Shown one piece after another: positions 7,570-16,594 of a stretch of DNA of 64,000 nucleotides (within the stretch, counting starts at the first letter, position 1; each line of letters starts with the position of its first letter). The translations under genes were made by a program, and so were the position numbers. Origin of the DNA: Colwellia sp. PAMC 20917 (GTDB lineage: Bacteria > Pseudomonadota > Gammaproteobacteria > Enterobacterales > Alteromonadaceae); NCBI RefSeq assembly GCF_001767295.1, contig NZ_CP014944.1, positions 434,001-498,000 on the forward strand, in the 5' to 3' direction. Below the pieces are notes generated by a model, which was not told where the DNA came from, searched no databases, and was given only the letters and a program-made list of their open reading frames with translations.

Positions 7570-8079
7570 AATGTTCACCTAAACGAAGTAAAAACAATAT
7601 ATACAAAGGCTTACAAGTAAATACCTATACTATTGGTTTAAAAATAGTAGCAGTACCAGTCATTTGACATCAATCGCTTAAATCTGTATTAGCAACCAAG
7701 ATAATCAATAACTTTTCTAACCATTAAGTTATTTTCTTTTGATTATTCTTTGCAGTTGTAACTTTTTAGATTAAATAATCTATGGCGGTTTCGCCCCCAC
7801 ACCGCCATAGAAACAAAATTTATGACAACTGTATGATCGGCAAGTTGATGTCTAATTCAAGTGTTTTTTTTCTTCTATATTTCCCCGAAAAACATCTTAT
7901 GATGGTAACAAAAATCTCGTTAGTTAATGAGTTTAAAAAATAAATTTATCTTCAGAATTTAAAGCAATTAATAAATAAAAAGGTGTATCTGCTCAAAAAC
8001 ATTCCATTTATTGATGTGTTCGACCTTTTAAAAAATAAAAAAGCATAATATAAGATCATACATTTAAGGAGAGTTTAGT
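7570..8079. other. Intergenic region, left end of the respiratory island
   Basis: 510 bp with no coding sequence I can support. It is AT-rich and holds one strong palindrome (7779-7811). An AAGGAG ribosome binding site at the very end serves the prenyltransferase gene. I see no integrase, and no convincing FNR or CRP box. Confidence 0.6.
7779..7811. repeat. Strong palindrome, 11-bp GC-rich arms
   Basis: TCTATGGCGGT and ACCGCCATAGA flank the 11-nt loop TTCGCCCCCAC. It is GC-rich in a very AT-rich stretch, 268 bp before the first island gene. No proper T tract follows on either strand, so it is not a standard terminator. It could be a REP-like element, a recombination site or a regulator site. 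Confidence 0.65.
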
Positions 8080-9069
8080 ATGTCAGAAGCTATTTGGGTT
8101 AAAGCATTAAGAACAGTACCGCAAGTTGATAAAGCACAGTGGAACACTTTAAGTCTGTTCACAAGATGGTTAATTGCCTCTCGATTTTCTGTGACCATCA
8201 TGACATTTAGTTCAGCAATTATTGGTGTGCTTGTCGCACTAAGTCACGGTTCAATTGATGTCGGAATGTCAATGTTATGTATATTAGGTTTAGTGCTTGC
8301 CCATGCGACCAATAATTTACTCAACGATTACACTGACTCAGTTAGAGGGGTAGATAAAGGGAATTATTTTCGCACTCAATACGGCACACATGTATTAGAA
8401 GGTGAATTGCTGACAAAAAAACAACTGATGAGTTATATCATTATTAGCGGTTTATTAGCTATATTCTGTGGTGCAGTGATCATCTATTTACGAGGAATTG
8501 AGGTGCTATGGTTAATGCTCATAGGTGCCTTTTTTGTTTTGTTTTATACTTGGCCCTTAAAGAAACTAGCGTTAGGGGAATTGTCTGTTTTACTTGTTTG
8601 GGGACCATTAATGGTTGGCGGGACATATTTCGTCGCGAGCGGCGAATGGAGTGTTGCATCTGCACTAATAGGTACATTGTATGCCTTAGCACCAACGGCG
8701 GTTATTTTCGGTAAGCATATTGACAAAATAGATATGGATAAAAGCAAAGGCATTTATTCACTCCCTGTTTTACTGGGAGAAAAAAAATCTCGTAAAGTTG
8801 CACAAATCATCATGTTAAGCCAATACGCTTTAACTGGTTACCTATATATAAATGGGTATTTGGGATTAGGCGTTTTATTACTACTACTTGCCTTACCAAC
8901 GCTTATACAAACATTAAATGTCTTTAACCAAATACGTCCCAATGAAATGCCACAAGGATTTCGCCAAGAAGTATGGCCATTATGGTTTGCTCCCCATGCT
9001 TTTCAATATACCAGACGGTTTAGTTTGTTTTTTTTATTAATGTTAGTCGTTGAAAATATTCTCGTTTAG
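8080..9069 (+). CDS. UbiA-superfamily prenyltransferase (MenA-like candidate)
   Basis: Integral-membrane enzyme that joins a polyprenyl chain to an aromatic ring; 329 aa with about eight to nine hydrophobic helices. Both diagnostic Asp motifs are visible: NNLLNDYTDSVRGVD (about residues 86-100) and DKIDMDKSKGIYSLP (about 213-227), which bind the Mg-diphosphate of the prenyl donor. Nothing in the sequence fixes the aromatic acceptor. Its position as first gene of a unit ending in a Wolinella-type fumarate reductase suggests a naphthoquinone (menaquinone-type) product; that is inference. AAGGAG lies 8 nt before the ATG. The next gene starts 55 bp downstream on the same strand. Confidence 0.82.
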   Translation: MSEAIWVKALRTVPQVDKAQWNTLSLFTRWLIASRFSVTIMTFSSAIIGVLVALSHGSIDVGMSMLCILGLVLAHATNNLLNDYTDSVRGVDKGNYFRTQYGTHVLEGELLTKKQLMSYIIISGLLAIFCGAVIIYLRGIEVLWLMLIGAFFVLFYTWPLKKLALGELSVLLVWGPLMVGGTYFVASGEWSVASALIGTLYALAPTAVIFGKHIDKIDMDKSKGIYSLPVLLGEKKSRKVAQIIMLSQYALTGYLYINGYLGLGVLLLLLALPTLIQTLNVFNQIRPNEMPQGFRQEVWPLWFAPHAFQYTRRFSLFFLLMLVVENILV

Positions 9070-9124
9070 CGTAATTCACCTACAAACACCAATAAAAATC
9101 ACGGTATTATAAAGGATCAGCTAA

Positions 9125-11473
9125 ATGAGCAATGTTCAATTTTCGCTTAAAAAGCTTACAGGTAATTTCAATTCATCATTATTTTTAATGTCTACGTTAA
9201 GCTGTACGGTATCTGCGGGCGAGCCACAAGCTTTGCAAAGTGCACAAGATGCTAGTTCGCACGACAAAGACATAGAGGTAATCATTGTTACTGCGCAAAA
9301 ACGTGTTGAAAACATATTGGAAGTCCCCATTTCTATCGCAAGTTTTAATAGTGAAACAATTGTGAAAACAGGTATTCGACAGTTAAATGAAATTGCTGAA
9401 TTTGTGCCCAATTTAAGCATGACCACCACCAATGACTTTTCTTCCAGTATTACTATCCGTGGTGTCGGCTCATCAAGTCGAAATATTGGTTTTGATGCCA
9501 GGGTTGGGTTGTATCTTGATGGTGTTTATGTCGGACAGTCCCCTGCACATAATCAAGATTTATTAGATCTTGAGCGTATTGAAGTTCTACGTGGTCCTCA
9601 GGGGACGCTATTTGGCAAAAATAATGTCGCGGGGTCAATCAATCTAATTTCTCAAAAGCCGGAAGATGAATTCGGTAGTACTGTTGGTTTTTCCGTTGGT
9701 AATTATGATTTAAAGCAGATTACAGCCATGGTCAATGCACCGATTGGCGACAATGTAGCGACTAAATTTAGTTTTAATCAATATGAACGAGCAGGCTTTA
9801 CCGAGAATGTAACAACAGGAAATTGGTTAAATGAGCAAGACAGTTACGCGTATAGAGGGCAAATAAAAGCAACACCTTTTGACAATATTGAAGTGAACTT
9901 TTCTTTTGATAGATTACATTCAGATCGTTTATCATTTGACGGTGAGCCAATTACCAACACGTTAGGGAACGCCAAAAATTCGGAATCATCAGCGCGTAAT
10001 AAGGTCAGTTTTGACGTGGACCCTCATGAAAACAGAGATATTAAGGGAGAAATACTGAACATTGACTGGGACATAAATAACAATTATTCCATCAAATCAA
10101 TTACTGGGCATAGAGACGTTTATGTTCAATATATTAACGATTTTGACTTTTCCACAGAGTCAGTTTCCTATTTAGATTACATTGATGACTACGACCAGTG
10201 GAGTCAAGAACTTCAGTTGATTTCTCCAGAAGGCGATTTTCAATATGTCGCTGGTTTGTATTATTATCAACAAGATGCTCACACCAGAAGATTACCAACA
10301 GTGGGTGATGAAACACTCTCTCTTTTTACGGGAGTTCCACGTAGTGCTGTTGAATTTGGTGCTTCATTAGGCGATCCTACCTCAATTTTTATGTTAGCAG
10401 CATTTCATCCTGGCAACCTTAGTACAGTAGGCGATGTTGAAACAACAAGTTACGCGGTTTTTTTTAACAGTAATTATCAATTTAATGATGACGTTACGTT
10501 GGACTTGGGGTTTCGTTATTCTCGCGAAGAAAAAAATGTTGATTGGACAATTTCGAGCATAGATCCTGTCACCAGTATTCCAGTTATTCCCATATTTGAA
10601 TTAGCTAATGGTCAAGTGGTTGATAAAAGAGGTGATAATGATTTCTCTCCTTTAGTTTCGCTAAACTATCGTCTCGGCGAGCAGATCAATACTTACATAA
10701 AATACGCCACAGGTTATAAAAGCGGTGGTTACAATGTTGATTTTTTAACACAGGCACAACTTGACGCTGGGATAGAATTTGACAAAGAAACCGTTGAGAG
10801 TTACGAAATTGGCATTAAGGGGCATCTGTTTGATCAACGTGTAACCTTTAGCAGCGCGGCTTTCTATTCGACATATGATGATTATCAAATCAATCAGTTG
10901 ATAAACCTTGCCGCAGGTACAACAGCATTAAGTATACGTAATGCCGCAAAGGTGGAAACGCGTGGCCTGGAATTTGATTTACAGTATCGACTGACAAGTG
11001 ATTTATCGATAAATGTAGCAGTAGGTTTGCTTGATGCTGAATTTGCCAAATTTCCCGGTGGTGGTAGTAACGGGGAAGACCTCTCTGGCGCAAAGCTATC
11101 TGGTGTTTCAGATTTCACGTTCAATTTAAGTGCTCAGTATTATTATCTATTACCAGCGCTTAACGCAGAATTGTCTTTGTTACTAAGTTATAACTATCAA
11201 GATGATTACAATACCGATCTCGACGGTTTATCTCAAATAACCCTTGCCAATGGTGACGCTATTGCTATCGGACAGGTAGACGGTTTTGGCATTGTTAACG
11301 CAAGTGTGGGGATAGAGCCCTTAGGGAGTGGCGTTAGTCTCTTTTTATGGGCTCGAAATCTGGCCAGCGAAAATAGTGCTATTATTGTTGCTGAAAAGAG
11401 TTTTTTTGGCACAAGACGTAATGTCTATGTTAGTCCACGAACCTTTGGACTTACTGTAAAATATACGTTTTAA
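9125..11473 (+). CDS. TonB-dependent outer-membrane receptor
   Basis: 782 aa. Order: a weakly hydrophobic signal region (FLMSTLSCTVSAGEP); a TonB-box-like segment followed by VTAQKRVENILEVPISIASF; a plug domain with LERIEVLRGPQGTLFGKNNVAG and INLISQKPEDEFG; a 22-strand barrel rich in aromatic strands; and a C-terminal F (TFGLTVKYTF), as required for outer-membrane assembly. Such receptors import scarce large ligands using TonB energy. Nothing here identifies the ligand. Placement between a prenyltransferase and frdCAB, 62 bp before frdC, suggests it is expressed with the respiratory genes, which is unusual for a receptor. AAGGAT lies 10 bp before the ATG. Confidence 0.92.
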   Translation: MSNVQFSLKKLTGNFNSSLFLMSTLSCTVSAGEPQALQSAQDASSHDKDIEVIIVTAQKRVENILEVPISIASFNSETIVKTGIRQLNEIAEFVPNLSMTTTNDFSSSITIRGVGSSSRNIGFDARVGLYLDGVYVGQSPAHNQDLLDLERIEVLRGPQGTLFGKNNVAGSINLISQKPEDEFGSTVGFSVGNYDLKQITAMVNAPIGDNVATKFSFNQYERAGFTENVTTGNWLNEQDSYAYRGQIKATPFDNIEVNFSFDRLHSDRLSFDGEPITNTLGNAKNSESSARNKVSFDVDPHENRDIKGEILNIDWDINNNYSIKSITGHRDVYVQYINDFDFSTESVSYLDYIDDYDQWSQELQLISPEGDFQYVAGLYYYQQDAHTRRLPTVGDETLSLFTGVPRSAVEFGASLGDPTSIFMLAAFHPGNLSTVGDVETTSYAVFFNSNYQFNDDVTLDLGFRYSREEKNVDWTISSIDPVTSIPVIPIFELANGQVVDKRGDNDFSPLVSLNYRLGEQINTYIKYATGYKSGGYNVDFLTQAQLDAGIEFDKETVESYEIGIKGHLFDQRVTFSSAAFYSTYDDYQINQLINLAAGTTALSIRNAAKVETRGLEFDLQYRLTSDLSINVAVGLLDAEFAKFPGGGSNGEDLSGAKLSGVSDFTFNLSAQYYYLLPALNAELSLLLSYNYQDDYNTDLDGLSQITLANGDAIAIGQVDGFGIVNASVGIEPLGSGVSLFLWARNLASENSAIIVAEKSFFGTRRNVYVSPRTFGLTVKYTF

Positions 11474-11535
11474 TTGTTCTGAAATATTTAACCTGAATAG
11501 TATTTACTAAAGAAATTATAAAGGCTGAATTTAAA

Positions 11536-12282
11536 ATGATAACAAAAATTAACCGATGGCCTGCAAGATTAGATTTAATACAAAGTAGCACGGGATTAAT
11601 TCTCGCATTGTTTATGTGGGCGCATATGTTTTTTGTCTCTAGCATTTTAATCAGTCACGACGCTATGTACTGGGTATCCAAAATGTTTGAAGGAGAACCT
11701 ATATTTGGAGAACCCTACCCTATTTTAGTTTCTATCGTGGCATTGATTATTTTTACATTTATTTTTATTCACGCTGCCTTAGCTCTGAGAAAGTTTCCAA
11801 CCAAAGAAAAAGAAATTACCGCGTTGCATCTTCATTTAGCACGCTTTAAACATGGTGATACGCTCTTATGGTATGTCCAGGTATTGACTGGTTTTTTATT
11901 GTTTTTTCTCGCCAGCATTCACTTGTATCAACTTATGCTACACCCAGCAGATATTGGCCCTTACGCGTCTTCTGATAGAGTATGGTCTGGGCGGATGTGG
12001 CCCTTATACTTAATTCTATTATTTGTAGTTGAAATTCACGGTGGTATTGGTTTATATCGATTGGCAATGAAATGGGGATGGTTTGTTGGTAAAGATATAA
12101 AGAAAGGCAGAAAACGATTACAACGACTAAAATGGGCACTCACTCTATTTTTCCTGATGTTGGGTTTAACGACACTTCAAGCCTACATTAAAATTGGTTA
12201 CGAACACGCCGGTAAGGTTGGTGAAAGGTATGTTCCTGCTAATAAAGTGTTACTTCAACCTTATAAAAAATTGCCAGAATAA
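11536..12282 (+). CDS. frdC: Dihaem cytochrome b subunit of Wolinella-type quinol:fumarate reductase
   Basis: Membrane anchor that oxidises quinol and carries two b haems; 248 aa, five helices. It resembles Wolinella succinogenes FrdC along its whole length (e.g. [26 protein letters not shown], then [19 protein letters not shown]). The four expected axial His are present at 30, 79, 129 and 168. E52 falls where the menaquinol-site Glu66 of Wolinella lies, and E166, two residues before His168, matches the E-pathway Glu180. This is the single-subunit dihaem anchor, not the FrdC/FrdD pair of E. coli. It starts 62 bp after the receptor, and frdA follows after 2 bp. Order frdC-A-B as in Wolinella. 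Confidence 0.92.
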   Translation: MITKINRWPARLDLIQSSTGLILALFMWAHMFFVSSILISHDAMYWVSKMFEGEPIFGEPYPILVSIVALIIFTFIFIHAALALRKFPTKEKEITALHLHLARFKHGDTLLWYVQVLTGFLLFFLASIHLYQLMLHPADIGPYASSDRVWSGRMWPLYLILLFVVEIHGGIGLYRLAMKWGWFVGKDIKKGRKRLQRLKWALTLFFLMLGLTTLQAYIKIGYEHAGKVGERYVPANKVLLQPYKKLPE

Positions 12283-12284
12283 TC

Positions 12285-14326
12285 ATGAAAATAATACACA
12301 CTGACGCTTTAGTTCTAGGTGGCGGATTAGCCGGATTAAGAACCGCAATAGGTATGAAGAAACGAGGTCATGAAGTTATTTCACTTAGTTTAGTACCTCC
12401 TAAAAGATCTCATTCATCTGCCGCACAAGGCGGTATGCAAGCAAGTTTAGCAAATAGTGTAAATGGGATAGGTGACAACGAGGACTTACATTTTGTTGAT
12501 ACCATTAAAGGCAGTGATTGGGGGCAGATCAACAAGTGGTTCGAATGTTTGTCGATACTGCCCCAAAAGCAGTTAGAGAACTTGCTGCATGGGGTGTACC
12601 GTGGAATAGAATAGAAAAAGGTGACCAACAAAGTGTTATAGACGGCAAAAAAGTGATTTTAACCGAACCTGAAAACGCACACGGGCTAATTACGGCAAGA
12701 AACTTTGGTGGCACACAAAAGTGGCGAACTTGTTATGTTGCAGACGGTACGGGTCACTCAATGTTATATACCATGAGTAATCAGGCCATAGCTAACAACA
12801 TTCCTGTTCACGAAAGAATGGAAGCCTTGTCATTAATTCATGATGGAAAACAATGTTTTGGTGCTATTGCTCGAAATCTTATTTCAGGCGAGTTAGTTGT
12901 TTATATTGCCAAGGTGACCTGCATTGCGACTGGTGGGTTTGGTCGAATCTACCGTTCCTCCACAAACGCGGTCATTAATGAAGGTATAGGTGCGGCACTC
13001 GCATTAGAAACAGGGATTGCTTCACTTGGAAATATGGAAGCAGTACAATTTCATCCAACGGCCATATTCCCTGCAGGAATTCTCGTCACGGAAGGTTGTA
13101 GGGGTGACGGCGGTTTATTGTTAGATGTTAATTTACATCGTTTTATGGCTGATTATGAACCTGAAAAGAAAGAACTCGCCTCACGTGATGTTGTTTCTCG
13201 TTGGATGGAAACTCATATAGCAAAAGGTTACGGCGTAAAATCCAGATTTGGCGAACACTTATGGCTTGATATAAGGTTACTTGGTGAACACCATATCAAT
13301 ACAAAATTACGAGAAGTAAAAGAAATTTGCCAGTACTTTCTCGGTATAGATCCCGTGAAAGACCTTATTCCGGTTAGGCCAGCACAACATTATTCAATGG
13401 GAGGAGTTAGAACAAACCACAAAGGACAATCTCCTAGCCTCTTAGGTTTATATTCGTGCGGTGAAGCTGCTTGTTGGGATATGCATGGATTTAATCGCTT
13501 AGGTGGTAACTCAGTCGCTGAAACGGTAGTGGCTGGTATGATTGTAGGCGAGTATATGGCTGACTTTTTAGATAGCAATGCTTGCGATATTAATATATCA
13601 ACAGCACTGATAACAGATTTTTATGAAAAAGAAAAAAACAAACTTGCCGCTTTTTATCAAGAAAGTAACACAGAGAATCCATTTGAAATCATGAGTGAAA
13701 TGCAAAATATCATGACAAAAAATGTCGCGATATTTAGAAATAAAACTAAGCTTGTCGAAGCCATAGAACAGCTAAAAGCATTACGTATAAGAGCTAAGAA
13801 CATTCGTGTTCATTCAAATGCTAAAGGTACAAACCCAGAACTAGTTGCCGCATATCGCGTACAAAAAATGTTAAAACTATCTTTATGTACTACCTATGGC
13901 GCACTGCAAAGAGAAGAAAGTCGAGGAGCCCATAGTAGGGAAGATTTTCCTCTACGAGATGATAAAAGATGGTTAAACCGTACGTTAGCAACATGGCCTT
14001 GTGAGCAAGATGAACTTCCAACATTGCAGTATGAGCCAATCAACATAAAAGCAATGGAAATGCCACCGAGTTGGCGCGGATATGGTGCAAAAGACAGGAT
14101 TGATCATCCTGATACGGCTATTAGACTTGAAGAAGTAGAAAAAATCAAAAAAGAAAATAATATCTGTAAAGATAGTATATCTAAAGGGATTGCAGCCAAA
14201 GACATTGAAGCTCAAGACATTGAAGCTCAAGACAAAGAGATTTTACAAACCAAATTGATGCCCTATAAACACTTACTTCCTGAAAAATTCAGGGGAAAAA
14301 ACGCTCGATTATCGGATGAACAATGA
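12285..14326 (+). pseudogene. frdA: Fumarate reductase flavoprotein subunit, interrupted by a 1-nt frameshift
   Basis: Catalytic FAD subunit reducing fumarate to succinate. The first frame (12285 to about 12525) carries the dinucleotide fold [13 protein letters not shown] and [15 protein letters not shown], whose His binds FAD covalently. From about 12520 to 14326 the protein continues in another frame: [51 protein letters not shown] (active-site Arg) and QHYSMGGVRT. One extra G in the GGGGG run at 12520-12524 would restore [15 protein letters not shown], the family sequence, giving about 680 aa. As written the product stops at 12614. The C-terminal tail holds a short AQDIEAQDIEAQD-type repeat. 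frdB overlaps the end by 4 bp. Confidence 0.9.
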
Positions 14327-15099
14327 TGGCTACAAATAACGTAGATTCAAATAATATTCCTGTGATTCAAATCGATACACCACGAATATTAACATTCAAT
14401 ATTTTTAGGCATAATCCTGTCGATGAAAATAGCGAGGTACGCACCCAAAAATATACCGTTGAAGAAGCGCCTTCAATGACATTATTTATCGCACTCAACG
14501 AAATAAGAGAAATACAAGATCCTACATTACAATTCGATTTTGTTTGTAGGGCAGGAATTTGTGGAAGTTGCGCGATGTTAATAAACGGACAGCCTAGTTT
14601 AGCCTGTAGAACGTTAACGAAAGATCATCCCGATGTAATTAACTTAGCTCCATTACCGGGTTTTAAATTAATTGGCGATTTAAGTGTCGACACTGGTCAA
14701 TGGATGCGCGGTATGTCAGAAAGACTTGAAACATGGATTCATTTACAAGAAACATCAGTAGATCTCGGTAAGATAGAAGAAAAAATGGAGCCGAAACTGG
14801 CAGAAGACATCTATAAATTAGACCGTTGCATAGAATGTGGTTGCTGCATTGCAGCATGCGGTACTGCACAAATGCGAGAAGACTTTATTGGTGGCGTTGG
14901 CTTAAATCAGATCGCCAGATATAGACTTGATCCTAGGGATGCACGAACTGACGCTGATTATTATGAAGTAATAGGAACGGAAAACGGAGTTTTTGGTTGT
15001 ATGACATTACTCGGTTGTGAAGATACTTGCCCCAAAAATTTACCTTTAGCGGGGCAGATAGCATACATGAGAAGAAAAATGGCATTCGTCAAAAGCTAG
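14323..15099 (+). CDS. frdB: Fumarate reductase iron-sulfur subunit
   Basis: Electron-transfer subunit between the haem anchor and the flavoprotein; 258 aa. The N-terminal ferredoxin-like domain has CRAGICGSCAM and the later Cys in LACRTL for [2Fe-2S]. The C-terminal domain has CIECGCCIAACG for [4Fe-4S] and CMTLLGCEDTCPKNLPL for the [3Fe-4S]/[4Fe-4S] pair. The sequence ending GQIAYMRRKM matches the Wolinella-type enzymes. The start overlaps the frdA stop (ATGATGG; either ATG could be used), so the subunits are translationally coupled. It is the last gene of the plus-strand unit that begins at 8080 and is convergent with the cytochrome gene at 15130. Confidence 0.94.
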   Translation: MMATNNVDSNNIPVIQIDTPRILTFNIFRHNPVDENSEVRTQKYTVEEAPSMTLFIALNEIREIQDPTLQFDFVCRAGICGSCAMLINGQPSLACRTLTKDHPDVINLAPLPGFKLIGDLSVDTGQWMRGMSERLETWIHLQETSVDLGKIEEKMEPKLAEDIYKLDRCIECGCCIAACGTAQMREDFIGGVGLNQIARYRLDPRDARTDADYYEVIGTENGVFGCMTLLGCEDTCPKNLPLAGQIAYMRRKMAFVKS

Positions 15100-15129
15100 A
15101 GTAATGGAGTCCTATATAATTAAACCCAA

Positions 15130-15699
15130 TCAATCTTTAGGCATTTTGTGTGCAAGACCTTTATGACAATCAATACAAGTTTTGTCTTTCTTTTTCATAT
15201 CTTCAATATCATGCTTTTTACGTGCTCTTTTACTTTGTTTTTCAAGATCCCATCGGTTTTGATCATGACATGAACGGCATTCACGTGAATCCGTCTCTTT
15301 CATTTCATCCCAAACACGCTGAGCTAAAAACCCACGTTTTTTCTCAAACTTTTCAGCTGTATTAATAGAACCTAACATCATGTGCCATACTTCACGCATT
15401 GCAACGGTTTTACGGATCATTTTGGGGACAAACTCTTTTGGTAAATGGCAATCTACACACGTTGCAACTACCCCAGATTGAGAGTTGAAATGGTGAGTTT
15501 CTTTGTATTCTTTAAACGGTTCACTCATACCATGACAAGAGACGCAAAACTCTTCTGTGCTGGTTGCAGTTAAAGACGCATTAAATCCGGCCAAGAACAT
15601 AACACCAATGATAAAAAAAACTAATCCGCCTAAAGGAATACCAAAATAATACCAAGCCTTAGGAGCGTTCCACAACTTTTCTTTCCAAGATGGTTTCAT
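15130..15699 (-). CDS. NapC/NirT-family tetraheme quinol dehydrogenase (CymA-like)
   Basis: Membrane-anchored periplasmic cytochrome c that takes electrons from quinol and passes them to periplasmic partners; 189 aa, close to CymA (187). One N-terminal helix (AWYYFGIPLGGLVFFIIGVM) precedes four haem sites: CVSCH, CVDCH, CRSCH and CIDCH, the last in CIDCHKGLAHKMP, a family hallmark. It is cotranscribed with the diheme cytochrome 9 bp upstream (15709). Shewanella CymA feeds both fumarate reduction and the MtrCAB conduit; the island here has both kinds of terminal route, so a hub role is a reasonable inference. Confidence 0.92.
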   Translation of the reverse strand: MKPSWKEKLWNAPKAWYYFGIPLGGLVFFIIGVMFLAGFNASLTATSTEEFCVSCHGMSEPFKEYKETHHFNSQSGVVATCVDCHLPKEFVPKMIRKTVAMREVWHMMLGSINTAEKFEKKRGFLAQRVWDEMKETDSRECRSCHDQNRWDLEKQSKRARKKHDIEDMKKKDKTCIDCHKGLAHKMPKD

Positions 15700-15708
15700 A
15701 ATAAATAC

Positions 15709-16314
15709 CTACTGCTGACTTGCATAATAATGTAACAGTGCGTTAATTTGTTCTTCTGATAATTGATTGATTTTTTTCAGCATTCCCTCTTCTGTTTTAC
15801 GCGTACCTGCTCGGTAATCTTTAAAGGATTGCGCTAAAAATGGCTTCCATTGCCCAGCTAAAATACCTGAGTCGTCATCAGCTGAAGTACCTCCATCCTC
15901 ATGACATTTTGTACATCTGTCTTCATGAAGCTTTTCACCTGTTTTTGCTAAGGCAATATCAAAGTTTTGTTTTGCGGGAATAAACGTTTGTTCAGAATAA
16001 TAGGTTGCTAGTACCTCAATATCTTCTTCTGAAAGTTCTCTAGCAATTAACAACATATCCGTTTCTGGGCGTTGAGTATCACCATGTCTGAATTTACTTT
16101 TACGTGCAATTCGGCCTTCATCAAGATAGACATCAAACATCGCTGTAATTGTTGCTTCAGAATAACCACCAATACTTGGAATATCTGAATCGCTACTGAT
16201 TCCTTTTGCGCCATGACAGTCATTGCACATAATAATAGTATCTTCTATCGAGGCTGCTATTGTAATAGCAGAAGCAAAGATAAGAAGAAATATACAAAGT
16301 TTGATCTTGATCAT
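15709..16314 (-). CDS. Periplasmic diheme cytochrome c (c4-like)
   Basis: 201 aa. A cleavable signal peptide (FLLIFASAITIAAS) is followed by two class I cytochrome domains, with haem sites CNDCHGAKG (about residue 30) and CTKCHEDGG (about residue 136). Distal Met candidates exist in each half (TDMLL; EGMLKKI). The two-domain layout is that of cytochrome c4-type electron shuttles. It is first in a two-gene minus-strand operon with the tetraheme dehydrogenase and divergent from the decaheme lipoprotein, sharing a 280-bp control region. Likely job: carrying electrons between the CymA-like enzyme and the outer-membrane conduit. That is inferred from the neighbourhood. Confidence 0.88.
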   Translation of the reverse strand: MIKIKLCIFLLIFASAITIAASIEDTIIMCNDCHGAKGISSDSDIPSIGGYSEATITAMFDVYLDEGRIARKSKFRHGDTQRPETDMLLIARELSEEDIEVLATYYSEQTFIPAKQNFDIALAKTGEKLHEDRCTKCHEDGGTSADDDSGILAGQWKPFLAQSFKDYRAGTRKTEEGMLKKINQLSEEQINALLHYYASQQ

Positions 16315-16466
16315 GTTTTTTACTCCAAAAGGTATTAATTAGTTAAAAATCAAGCTACTTTTTCAATATATATACTAGTATCTATAAATAACTTTACCAT
16401 TTTATCCCAAAAATAAAGTGAAATTAGATGTTTATCAAGAGTTAACACTTGAGTAATGAGATTCCC

Positions 16467-16480
16467 TTGACATAGATCAT
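16467..16480. promoter_or_regulatory. FNR-type box between the divergent cytochrome operons
   Basis: TTGACATAGATCAT matches the FNR consensus TTGAT-n4-ATCAA at 8 of 10 defined positions. It lies about 115 bp upstream of the decaheme lipoprotein start and 153 bp upstream of the diheme cytochrome start, within the only shared control region. The 9-mer GTTAACACT occurs on both sides of it (16441-16449 and 16492-16500). Oxygen control would suit the genes; binding itself is inferred. Confidence 0.45.
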
Positions 16481-16594
16481 ATTTAAATACCGTTAACACT
16501 CCGATAATAATAAAAAAGAAATTACAACCCTTATTGGAAAATAGCTATTTGAAAATTTAAACACTCTGACTCTCAATTGCTGATGGAGCTTATG

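Noticed and set aside
8000-8060. FNR box near TTGATGTGTTCGAC before the prenyltransferase
   Set aside because: Only the left half-site fits; the right half does not resemble ATCAA.
12515-12530. Programmed ribosomal frameshift in frdA
   Set aside because: There is no slippery heptamer with a downstream structure and no such event is known in this family; a missing base is simpler.
12518-14326. A shorter FrdA starting at a TTG codon
   Set aside because: It would lack the FAD-binding N-terminus and the covalent His, which are encoded just upstream in the other frame.
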